A DNA stretch of 64,000 nt, from contig JAEYRK010000047.1 of NCBI GenBank assembly GCA_023435645.1, forward strand, positions 16,509 to 80,508, in the 5' to 3' direction. This DNA comes from Bacillota bacterium (GTDB lineage Bacteria; Bacillota; Clostridia; Lachnospirales; Lachnospiraceae). Below the pieces are notes generated by a model. It was not told the DNA's origin, did not search any database, and was given only the letters and a program-made list of their open reading frames with translations. Below, piece by piece: positions 9,204-16,706 of the stretch (within the stretch, counting starts at the first letter, position 1; every line of letters starts with the position of its first letter). Made by a program: the position numbers and the translations under genes.

Positions 9204-10226
9204 ATGAACACAATCGATTATATCATTAAGACAATTGAAACCCTGGTAAATATCCCAAGCCCCTCCGGATTTACGAAGGAGGTCATGGCATTTGTTCAGT
9301 CCGAGGCAGAAGGTTTCGGCTATTCCTGTAAATCCAGTCGAAGGGGTGGACTGATTATTTCTGTGAAGGGACAGGAGGAGACTACTCTGGGGCTATCCGC
9401 CCATGTGGATACTCTGGGTGCCATGGTGCGTTCCATTGATAGGGATGGTACATTAAAGTTTACCCTAATCGGAGGGTATACGATTCACAGCATTGAAGGA
9501 AGCTACTGCAGTATTCATACAAGGGATGGCAGAGTATATACCGGTACGATCCTGATCAAAAGTCATTCCATCCATAGCTTCGATGATGCGAAAACCATAG
9601 AACGGTCGGACAGGAATATGCTCATTCGCTTGGACGAGACCGTAGGTAGCAGGGAGGAGGTACTGGAGCTGGGGATTGATAGCGGTGATTATATCAGCTT
9701 CGATGCCAAATTCCAATATACAGAGAAGGGCTTCATCAAATCCAGACATCTGGATGATAAGGCATCCGTTGCCGTGTTGCTTGGACTGCTGAAGGAGATG
9801 TCCGAAACAGGACAGCTGCCAAAGAAGAGCCTTAAGCTTCTGATCAGCAATTATGAAGAGGTCGGGTTTGGTGCCAGCTGGGTACCGGAGGAGATCACAG
9901 AATTTTTAGCAGTGGATATGGGTGTGATCGGCGATGACCTGAATGGTTCCGAATATAAGGTGTCCATATGTGCGAAGGATTCCTCCGGCCCTTATGACTA
10001 TGAGATAACCAGCCGATTGATCTCCCTAGCCAAGGAAAATGGCATTGATTATGTCGTAGATATCTTTCCCCATTATGCGTCTGATGTTTCCTCTGCACTC
10101 CACGGCGGAAATGACATCTGTGGAGCTCTGATCGGACCAGGAGTTCATGCCTCCCATGGAATGGAGAGAACTCACAGGAGGGGTCTGGAGAATACGCTTA
10201 AGCTACTGAAGGCATATATTCTATAG
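9204..10226 (+). CDS. M42 family metallopeptidase
   Basis: Cytosolic dinuclear-zinc aminopeptidase of the M42 (PepA/FrvX/DUF endoglucanase-like) family, 340 aa, full length. All metal-binding or catalytic positions are visible in order: SAHVDTLG (His), RHLDDKAS (bridging Asp), NYEEVGFG (catalytic Glu and ligand Glu), AVDMG (Asp), and HASHGMERTH (His). Family members form large oligomers that trim peptides. GAAGGGAGAA precedes the ATG, and a strong terminator follows. The exact peptide specificity cannot be read from sequence. Confidence 0.92.
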   Translation: MNTIDYIIKTIETLVNIPSPSGFTKEVMAFVQSEAEGFGYSCKSSRRGGLIISVKGQEETTLGLSAHVDTLGAMVRSIDRDGTLKFTLIGGYTIHSIEGSYCSIHTRDGRVYTGTILIKSHSIHSFDDAKTIERSDRNMLIRLDETVGSREEVLELGIDSGDYISFDAKFQYTEKGFIKSRHLDDKASVAVLLGLLKEMSETGQLPKKSLKLLISNYEEVGFGASWVPEEITEFLAVDMGVIGDDLNGSEYKVSICAKDSSGPYDYEITSRLISLAKENGIDYVVDIFPHYASDVSSALHGGNDICGALIGPGVHASHGMERTHRRGLENTLKLLKAYIL

Positions 10227-10292
10227 TGCTGGCATACTTAAGTATGGAAGGGGAGCTATGATATTCCAGCAGTGAAAGATGATTGAATAAGA

Positions 10293-10353
10293 GGCTATCC
10301 CAAGGATGTGCTCGCTCCGGTATGATGGAGTGAAACCCTGGGATAGCTTTTTT
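10293..10353 (+). terminator. intrinsic terminator after M42 peptidase
   Basis: GCTATCCCAAGG pairs with CCCTGGGATAGC and is followed by six T residues. Confidence 0.85.
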
Positions 10354-10460
10354 ATCATGGGGAAAAAGAGAGGTATACCCTAAGGGTTCGTCAAGATACT
10401 TATATCATAAGTTATATTGGAATATGCAATACTTTAAAAAAATATTTACTTTATTATAAT

Positions 10461-10485
10461 ATATACCTTGACAGGCGAGGTATAT
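10461..10485. promoter_or_regulatory. palindromic operator over the padR promoter
   Basis: ATATACCT-N9-AGGTATAT is a perfect 8-bp inverted repeat. The -35 TTGACA (10468-10473) lies inside it, with a TATTTT-like -10 near 10491. The position fits autorepression by the downstream PadR protein. Confidence 0.65.
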
Positions 10486-10536
10486 TATGATATTTTGTAT
10501 TTGTTGGAATAATTTACATGCAAAGGAGATGATACA

Positions 10537-10881
10537 TTGTCAATTGCTTCGGATTTGATCAGAGGACATACGGATACGATAATTCTTGCCCAATTGATCG
10601 CGGGAGACAGCTATGGTTATGAAATAAATAAGGCAATACAACTGAAGACGGGCGGAAGATATGAGCTTAAGGAAGCAACCCTGTATTCGGCCTTTCGAAG
10701 GCTGGAGGAAGCAGGGTATATTCTCTCCTATTGGGGGGATGAGACAACCGGGGCACGGAGAAGATATTACAGGATTACGGAAGCGGGTAAGGATACCTAT
10801 TTACAGCTTATGAGGGATTGGAAGAGTGCTAAGGCAATGATTGATAGTTTAATTGAATCGGAGGTAGGGAAGAATGGATGA
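10537..10881 (+). CDS. PadR family transcriptional regulator
   Basis: A 114-aa winged-helix regulator with the PadR N-terminal domain: ILAQLIAGDSYGYEINKAI, ELKEATLYSAFRRLEEAGYI, and the wing with GARRRYYRITEAGK. A short C-terminal helix supplies dimerisation. Translation begins at TTG 10537, 8-9 bp after AAAGGAGATG. The stop overlaps the next start by 8 bp. PadR-HAAS-DUF4097 is a recurring Firmicute arrangement in which PadR represses its own unit, consistent with the palindrome at 10461-10485. The inducer is unknown. Confidence 0.93.
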   Translation: MSIASDLIRGHTDTIILAQLIAGDSYGYEINKAIQLKTGGRYELKEATLYSAFRRLEEAGYILSYWGDETTGARRRYYRITEAGKDTYLQLMRDWKSAKAMIDSLIESEVGKNG

Positions 10882-11524
10882 TAAGCTTCGCAGGTATATT
10901 GATGGTCTGTTTCAGGATGTACCGCAGACGAAAAATGTCGTAGAGTTAAAGGAAGAGATGCTTCAGAACCTGATAGAGAAATATATGGATCTGATCAATG
11001 AAGGGAAGGGTGAGGAAGCTGCCTTTAATATCGCTGTAGCCGGCATTGGTGATATCAATGAATTGGTGAATGATATGAACAAGACTAAGAACACAGCTGA
11101 TATGGCTGCTCATAAGCAGAAAGCCGCAATGCTGACTTCGGTTGCAGTAATGCTCTACATCCTGTCCATTGTACCCATTTTAATTTTCCTAGGAAATCCT
11201 TTTTATTTCCTTAACGGTGTCATTGGATTTATTGTTATGATTACCTTCGCTACCGGGATCCTGATATATAATGGTATGACGAAGCCTAATTATGAGATGG
11301 TGGAGGATACTATGGTGGAGGAATTCAAGGCTTGGAAAACGAACAGGGCGAATAGGAGATCCACCAGGATGTCCGTTTCTGTAGCACTATGGAGCATGAT
11401 ACTGGCCTTATATTTTATCATCAGCTTCTCAAGCTATGCCTGGCATATCACCTGGGTTATCTTTGTAATCGGTGTAGCAATTGAAGCTTTAATTAATATT
11501 TTTACATCAATAAAAAAGGGATGA
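10874..11524 (+). CDS. HAAS/DUF1700-type membrane protein
   Basis: A 216-aa protein. Residues 1-75 resemble the HAAS (permease prefix) helical domain found beside PadR regulators: VVELKEEMLQNLIEKYMDLI and the AGIGDINELV block. Residues 90-215 hold about four hydrophobic segments in two pairs (AMLTSVAVMLYILSIVPILI, FIVMITFATGILIYNGM, SVALWSMILALYFIISFS, TWVIFVIGVAIEALINIF). It overlaps padR by 8 bp and is therefore translationally coupled. Probably a membrane partner of the downstream DUF4097 protein in an envelope response. The mechanism is not known. Confidence 0.82.
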   Translation: MDDKLRRYIDGLFQDVPQTKNVVELKEEMLQNLIEKYMDLINEGKGEEAAFNIAVAGIGDINELVNDMNKTKNTADMAAHKQKAAMLTSVAVMLYILSIVPILIFLGNPFYFLNGVIGFIVMITFATGILIYNGMTKPNYEMVEDTMVEEFKAWKTNRANRRSTRMSVSVALWSMILALYFIISFSSYAWHITWVIFVIGVAIEALINIFTSIKKG

Positions 11525-11662
11525 TATAGGGTAAATTGAAAGTAATTGTGTGAGAGCGGCAGAGCGGACTCACACGGGAAGAACATAGAGCTTGCGCCGT
11601 GGTGTTAACTCCGTGCTCTTTCAACTATTATGAAATGCCGTAAGGGCATAATGGAGGTTAGT

Positions 11663-12676
11663 GTGAATAAATATAAGTTGATTCAAATAATAAGCTGGGT
11701 GATTGTATTTGTCGTATTTCTGGGGCTGGCACTCTGGTTCTTACTCGGAAATAATAAGGTACGAATGAATCGTGTGTTCGGAACAGAAAGCCTGTCAGGA
11801 CCTTATGAAGAGGAAGGAAGATACCTTATAGAAACAGCAGGTATGGACAGCCTGGAATTCATATGGACAGCGGGGAAGGTGACAGTAATCCCCTATGACA
11901 GTCATGAAATTCTACTGGTTGAATATGCGCAGCGAAGCTTGGAAGAAGATGAAAAACTAGTCTATGAAAAGAATGGAGGCACCCTGACTGTTCGCTTTTG
12001 TGAGAAGAAGGTGCGCCAGAGGGATTCTATGCCTGCTAAGAGGCTGGAGGTGTTCTTGCCGAAGGAGCTGACAGTAGCTTTAAGTGATTTTACGCTGGAA
12101 TGCGTATCGGCTGACGTTGATGTAAAGCAGCTATCGGCAAAGAGCTTGAATGTGAGGACGGTTTCCGGAGTAGGAAATCTTTCTGATATGGATGCGAATC
12201 GTGGTGAAATCAAATCTACCTCAGGTAATATGATTTTAAGTAATATCAGGATTTCAAAGCTATCTGTGAGCACGGTATCCGGTGAAATCGAGGCTGAGCG
12301 TATGGAGACAGAGGAATTAACGGCTCACTCTACCTCAGGTTCCATGAGGCTATCAGAGGTAGAAGCAAAGCAATTACAGTTTGATACAGTATCCGGAGAT
12401 ATCTCCTTCCTGGGGAGCTGTCAGGAGCTACAGGCAAACAGTACCTCAGGAGAAATGAAGATAACAAATCAGGTGGCTCCTGAAGGCTTTCAAATGAAAT
12501 CGGTATCAGGAAGGATACAATTAACCATGCCCTCCTTTGAAAACTTCAGCCTTTATCAGAAAACTGTATCTGGTAGCTTCGACTGTGAAATACCGGTCGT
12601 TACCCAGAAGGAGAATAATGCAAAGTACACCATAATAACGACTAGCGGAGATATCGATATAAGAAAGCTGAACTAA
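11663..12676 (+). CDS. DUF4097-type beta-repeat membrane-anchored protein
   Basis: About 337 aa. One N-terminal transmembrane segment (ISWVIVFVVFLGLALWFLL) is followed by an extracellular right-handed beta-helix-like domain with repeated T(V/S)SG motifs (RTVSGVG, KSTSGNM, STVSGEI, HSTSGSM, DTVSGDI, NSTSGEM, KSVSGRI, KTVSGSF, TTSGDI) spaced about 20-22 residues apart, typical of DUF4097. I choose GTG 11663 because GGAGG (11653-11657) sits 5 bp upstream. An earlier ATG at 11651 overlaps that site. Third gene of the PadR unit. Function unknown. Confidence 0.8.
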   Translation: MNKYKLIQIISWVIVFVVFLGLALWFLLGNNKVRMNRVFGTESLSGPYEEEGRYLIETAGMDSLEFIWTAGKVTVIPYDSHEILLVEYAQRSLEEDEKLVYEKNGGTLTVRFCEKKVRQRDSMPAKRLEVFLPKELTVALSDFTLECVSADVDVKQLSAKSLNVRTVSGVGNLSDMDANRGEIKSTSGNMILSNIRISKLSVSTVSGEIEAERMETEELTAHSTSGSMRLSEVEAKQLQFDTVSGDISFLGSCQELQANSTSGEMKITNQVAPEGFQMKSVSGRIQLTMPSFENFSLYQKTVSGSFDCEIPVVTQKENNAKYTIITTSGDIDIRKLN

Positions 12677-12770
12677 AATATATGGGAGATAGGCTAAGGG
12701 ATACGGTTGCAGTTAAGAAACAAAACTGAGATAAGCAAAATAGTGATATAAGGATGGAGTAGATTAAGCT

Positions 12771-12805
12771 AGAAAGACTCGGTATGAATCGGGTCTTTCT
12801 TTTTA
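12771..12805 (+). terminator. intrinsic terminator after DUF4097 gene
   Basis: AGAAAGACTCG pairs with CGGGTCTTTCT, followed by TTTTTATT. Confidence 0.8.
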
Positions 12806-12862
12806 TTCAGGTATTAATAATAAGGAAGTATAGATATGATTCTCCAGCTCAATAATTTACAC

Positions 12863-12910
12863 TTGACAATCATGATACCTGGTGTTATAGTGTGCATATA
12901 TAATATATAC
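12863..12910 (+). promoter_or_regulatory. promoter and AT-rich dyad for the GntR-ABC unit
   Basis: TTGACA (12863-12868) and TATAGT (12886-12891) with an ideal 17-bp spacer. An imperfect AT-rich palindrome (GTGCATATAT/ATATATAC, about 12891-12910) covers the start-site region and is a candidate GntR operator. Confidence 0.7.
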
Positions 12911-12916
12911 AATATA

Positions 12917-13045
12917 ACTACAGTTAGCAGGCAGCAGAACGGAGACAGGTGACACACAGCAGGCGGAGAACAGGTAGCAAACAACAAATAACAAACAACA
13001 GACAATAGATAATAAATAGCTAATCAATAACAGATAGCTATAACA
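12917..13045. repeat. degenerate CA/A-rich simple repeat in the GntR leader
   Basis: About 130 bp with almost no T on the + strand at first, built of decayed AACAA/CAGA/AATAG-type heptamers (such as CAAACAACAAATAACAAACA). It is non-coding and transcribed as a long 5' leader if the promoter at 12863 is right. Confidence 0.5.
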
Positions 13046-13089
13046 ATTCACTTAGAACTATAGGGCGATAAAGAATAGGAGGGTTAGTG

Positions 13090-13464
13090 TTGAATATCCT
13101 AATCAGTAATTCCAGTGAAAAACCGATTTATGAACAGATCACTTCTCAAGTGAAGATGGCAATCATCAGCGGAGAATTGGAGGCCGGATCATTGCTCCCT
13201 TCCATGAGGATGCTGGCGAAGGAGCTGCGGATCAGTGTCATCACCACCAAAAGAGCTTATGAGGACCTGGAGCGGGATGGATTTATTTATACGATTGTAG
13301 GAAAAGGGAGCTTTGTCGCTGAGAAAAACCTGGAGTTTGTCCGGGAGGAGCAGCTACGTATCGTAGAAGAGCATCTGAATAAGGCTGTCCGGGGAGCAAA
13401 GGCCGGAGGCATATGCCTGGAGGAGCTGCAGGAGATAATGAAAATGATTTATGAGGAGGAATAA
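13090..13464 (+). CDS. GntR family regulator, YtrA type
   Basis: A small (124-aa) GntR regulator with only the winged helix-turn-helix plus a short C-terminal helix, typical of the YtrA subgroup. Visible are PIYEQITSQVKMAIISGELE, SLLPSMRMLAKELRISVITT, and KRAYEDLERDGFIYTIVGKG. YtrA regulators repress the ABC transporter genes encoded with them. Here an ATPase and a permease follow at once. GGAGG 13078-13082 favours TTG 13090 over GTG 13087. Confidence 0.9.
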   Translation: MNILISNSSEKPIYEQITSQVKMAIISGELEAGSLLPSMRMLAKELRISVITTKRAYEDLERDGFIYTIVGKGSFVAEKNLEFVREEQLRIVEEHLNKAVRGAKAGGICLEELQEIMKMIYEEE

Positions 13465-13467
13465 AGC

Positions 13468-14367
13468 ATGGCAGAAGGTAATATCAATCAGTATACGGAC
13501 AGGGCTATAAATGCCATCGAGATAAAAAATCTGACGAAGCATTATAAAGGGTTCTCATTGAATAAGATAAGCTTCACTGTCCCCAAGGGCTGTATCATGG
13601 GCTTTGTAGGGGAGAATGGTGCCGGTAAGACAACTACAATCAAGGCCATCCTTGATCTGATTCATCCGGATGGAGGGGAGATCTCTATCTTTGGTGAGTC
13701 TTCAAGAAACTTAAGTAAGAAGCTCAAAGCCCAGCTTGGAGTTGTATTTGATGGAAGCAATCTGCATGATGGTCTGACAGCCACCGATATAAATTTAGTA
13801 ATGAAGAACATCTATACCAACTGGGATGAAGGCCATTATGATCAGTTTCTGAAACGCTTTGAGCTTCCCAGGGATAAGCGGCTGAAGGAATTCTCCAGGG
13901 GTATGAAGATGAAGCTTTCCATTGGAATAGCCCTGTCCCATCAGTCCAAGCTGTTAATTCTAGATGAAGCAACCAGCGGTTTGGATCCGATGGTAAGGGA
14001 TGAGATCCTGGATCTATTCCTTGAATTCATACAGGATGAGGAGCATACCATTCTGTTATCCTCCCATATCATAAGTGACATAGAAAAGATAGCAGATTAT
14101 GTAACCTTCATCCATCAAGGAAATATTGTGTTCAGCGAGAATAAGGATGAACTTCTCTACCAATATGGGGTGGTCCGCTGTCGCAAGGAGGATGTGAAAG
14201 ACATTGATTCAAGCTACGTTGTGGGGATACGGGAGAACAGCTTCGGAACGGAGGTAATGTTAAGAAATAAAGACAGCTTTCAGAGGCGTTACCACCAATA
14301 TTCTGTAGAGAGAACCTCCATTGAAGAGATTATGCTGTTCGTAAGCAGGGGAAAGGAGAGAATCTAG
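13468..14367 (+). CDS. ABC transporter ATP-binding protein
   Basis: A 299-aa ATPase subunit. Walker A is GENGAGKTTTIK (near residue 50), the signature motif is FSRGMKMKLSIG (degenerate LSGGQ), and Walker B is LLILDEATSGLD. A switch His in SSHIISD follows. The C-terminal 80 residues are the extension common to YtrB/EcsA-like exporters. It begins 4 bp after the GntR gene and is followed 1 bp later by its permease. Likely exports or senses a cell-envelope-active compound, judged only from the operon type. Confidence 0.92.
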   Translation: MAEGNINQYTDRAINAIEIKNLTKHYKGFSLNKISFTVPKGCIMGFVGENGAGKTTTIKAILDLIHPDGGEISIFGESSRNLSKKLKAQLGVVFDGSNLHDGLTATDINLVMKNIYTNWDEGHYDQFLKRFELPRDKRLKEFSRGMKMKLSIGIALSHQSKLLILDEATSGLDPMVRDEILDLFLEFIQDEEHTILLSSHIISDIEKIADYVTFIHQGNIVFSENKDELLYQYGVVRCRKEDVKDIDSSYVVGIRENSFGTEVMLRNKDSFQRRYHQYSVERTSIEEIMLFVSRGKERI

Positions 14368-14368
14368 T

Positions 14369-15022
14369 ATGAAGGGTCTTATTCTAAAGGATCTCATTAA
14401 TATGAAGAAGAATTTTAGGTTTATGTCAGCATTTGCATTGATCTATGTAATTATGGCCTTTTCCATGGAAAGCCCCGGATACTTCAGCTCAATGTTTACC
14501 CTAGTCTTTGCCATGCTTACCCTAAGCTCCTATTCTCTGGATGAACAGGCAAAGTGGGATGGCTATGCCCTGACTATGCCGATAAGTAGGGATAATGTGG
14601 TTCAGGGCAAATATTTATTTATGCTGGTGTTGAATCTGCTGGGTCTTGCCATGAACACAGTGGTAATTGTTTTAATGAATGTGATTATGAAAGCAGATAC
14701 GATTTTCTCGGGAATTGGAGGAGGAGTGATTGGAGCAGCGTTTGTCATCCTGTTTTATAGTATCTCCATTCCGATGATCACGAAGTACGGAGTAGAGAAG
14801 TCGAGGTTTATCCTCATTGCGATCTACATGATTCCCTTTATTACCTGGCTCGGAATATTTAAGGTATTGAGGGAACGTTATCCTGAGCCGCCGGAAGCCC
14901 TAGTACGGATGGCTGCTTCTCTGATGGAGTATATTTATCTCATTGCTCCCATCCTCATCCTTGTATTCTTATTGCTATCCTATCGGATAACGATTGGAAT
15001 CTATCGTAAGAAGGAGTTTTAA
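14369..15022 (+). CDS. ABC-2 type permease
   Basis: A 217-aa integral membrane protein with six hydrophobic segments, of the ABC-2 family. It opens with the typical MKGLILKDLINMKK cytosolic helix, and the DEQAKWDGYALTMPISRDNVVQGKYLF loop between TM2 and TM3 is characteristic. It starts 1 bp after the ATPase gene with AAGGAGA upstream, so the two act together. Substrate unknown. Confidence 0.88.
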   Translation: MKGLILKDLINMKKNFRFMSAFALIYVIMAFSMESPGYFSSMFTLVFAMLTLSSYSLDEQAKWDGYALTMPISRDNVVQGKYLFMLVLNLLGLAMNTVVIVLMNVIMKADTIFSGIGGGVIGAAFVILFYSISIPMITKYGVEKSRFILIAIYMIPFITWLGIFKVLRERYPEPPEALVRMAASLMEYIYLIAPILILVFLLLSYRITIGIYRKKEF

Positions 15023-15059
15023 TCGATAGGATATAGAGCATAGGAGAATGAGCCCTTTC

Positions 15060-15947
15060 TTATGATCCCTTTGGGAATGTAATATTTCTCTCGTTAAGAA
15101 ATACACCCTGATAGCGTTTCAGGCCAAAGCGATTTACGAACCAGTCACATTTACACAGGAACATATAATAAATATTTCTATTACAGCCATGCAGAGTTTC
15201 AAAATTCCCCTGCCCCTTAGAAATAATGATGTCCGCTGAGTCAAGGAATCCTTTCGCCTCCTCGCTAACTTCACAAAGGTGAGTTCCTGCAATCCGGGTA
15301 CCATTTCCAACTACCTTCGTGATAGAGGTTAACCCTGTCATTCTGGCATCCTCCAGGGTAGCATCATTTACAACCGGATTGCCTCGGACGATCACGGTAA
15401 TATCAAGGGAGGGATATAGCTCCATGAGTTGAAGGATTAAAAGCTTATCCAGTACGATCTCTCCGCAGTTATCGGTAAGATAAACCAGACTTTTTGCCCT
15501 CTTAAGATCCTCCTGGAAGGCCTTGTATTCCATGGGGGAAAGCTCCTCCTCCAGGGCAGTGTTAAGGAGGGATTTCAACTGATCCGTATCAACGGAGCCC
15601 ATAGCTCCAAAATCGATATAATTCCCAACCCGAGCATATTTCATAGCAGATAGGAGAGGGTCCTCTGAGGCTTTAATATTTTGAGCTATCCACGCCTCCT
15701 CCTGAAGCATCAGCCGGTTGTATTCCTCCTTCAGCTGATCATAGCGATTGGATGAACCAAAATAATCCTGATGAAGACGGCTAATATCAGCCAAAACTAT
15801 GGGAGCCGAGGCTTCCTCCGGGGAGTTAGCGATGATCCGAAGCACCTCCCTCATATAGCTTGATTTTAAATTCTCATTCCTAATATGGCGGATATTTTCC
15901 TCCTGTCTTTGAACCAAGCAAAACATACAGTAGGCACTCAGCTTCAT
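15060..15947 (-). CDS. DUF89/ARMT1-like metal-dependent phosphatase
   Basis: A 295-aa protein of the DUF89 (damage-control phosphatase) family. The N-terminal Cys pair CMFCLVQRQ marks the bacterial/archaeal subfamily. The metal-site blocks are YLTDNCGEIVLDKLL (near residue 165), VRGNPVVNDATLEDA, and IISKGQGNFETLHG. Members hydrolyse damaged or excess phosphometabolites. The substrate here is not known. The ATG at 15947 is chosen because AAGGAG lies 7 bp before it. It is divergent from the glycine-rich protein gene. Confidence 0.88.
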   Translation of the reverse strand: MKLSAYCMFCLVQRQEENIRHIRNENLKSSYMREVLRIIANSPEEASAPIVLADISRLHQDYFGSSNRYDQLKEEYNRLMLQEEAWIAQNIKASEDPLLSAMKYARVGNYIDFGAMGSVDTDQLKSLLNTALEEELSPMEYKAFQEDLKRAKSLVYLTDNCGEIVLDKLLILQLMELYPSLDITVIVRGNPVVNDATLEDARMTGLTSITKVVGNGTRIAGTHLCEVSEEAKGFLDSADIIISKGQGNFETLHGCNRNIYYMFLCKCDWFVNRFGLKRYQGVFLNERNITFPKGS

Positions 15948-16093
15948 GATTAACTCCTTTGGCATATGAATGTAGAAATCTTCTCCATTATGAGTCCAAT
16001 AGGTTGAAAAGTCAAATAGGATTTTTCATTTCACCTTTCCGGTCATTTAACATAAAATGTAATGTGAACATTTATGCGGAAAGAGGTATTAGT

Positions 16094-16510
16094 TTGAATA
16101 AGGAATATAATAGCCGATATCAAAAGAATGAGGAACATAATTATGAACTAAAAGAACAGCAATTCTTCCCAGGAGGACCGGGGGGGCCAGGACCAGGTAG
16201 ACCAGGAGGACCGGGAGGCCCAGGTCCGGTTATACCCGGAGGACAGCCGATGTCTCCTCCGCCGAACTTCACCCCCCAGCTCCCAAGAATGGAGGCACAG
16301 CCATTTGCAGGTCAGCGGGGAGGCGATTCCCGAAATATTCGAAGGTGTATGAATCAGTTTACTTTTATCTGGTTGTTTAACGGTAATAGTTTCTGGTTCT
16401 TTCCGGTTAATATCAGAGGAGCCTTTATCGAAGGCTTCCGCTGGAGGAGAAACCGTTGGGAGTTTACTAGGATTAATAGAAACAGAATCCTATTCTTCCT
16501 CTGCTTCTAA
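16094..16510 (+). CDS. glycine/proline-rich protein with conserved aromatic tail
   Basis: About 138 aa from TTG 16094, which follows AAAGAGG. An upstream in-frame ATG at 15959 lacks a ribosome site and overlaps the divergent gene. Residues 25-50 are a collagen-like run of GGP/GPG triplets and residues 51-85 are Pro/Gln-rich. The C-terminal 50 residues form an aromatic domain (FTFIWLFNGNSFWFFPVNI, GFRWRRNRWEF, ending FFLCF). There is no signal peptide. Similar short proteins are found in spore-forming clostridia. A spore-coat or surface role is a guess. Confidence 0.65.
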   Translation: MNKEYNSRYQKNEEHNYELKEQQFFPGGPGGPGPGRPGGPGGPGPVIPGGQPMSPPPNFTPQLPRMEAQPFAGQRGGDSRNIRRCMNQFTFIWLFNGNSFWFFPVNIRGAFIEGFRWRRNRWEFTRINRNRILFFLCF

Positions 16511-16533
16511 GTAATCAATGTTCAATAATAACA

Positions 16534-16577
16534 GGGGTAGTATCATACGGACCTAGGATGATACTATCCTTGTTTTT
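16534..16577 (+). terminator. terminator after glycine-rich gene
   Basis: GGGGTAGTATCAT pairs with ATGATACTATCCT, followed by TTGTTTTT. Confidence 0.75.
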
Positions 16578-16706
16578 CGAGAAGGATATGAGGAAAAGCG
16601 ATATTCTATGTTTTTAATCTTTGAATTGTGGTAGAATACAAATAGAAATGATCTCATCCTTGCGAGGAGTGAATAAGAGTAGTATCAGAAGAGGAGGGAG
16701 GCTATT

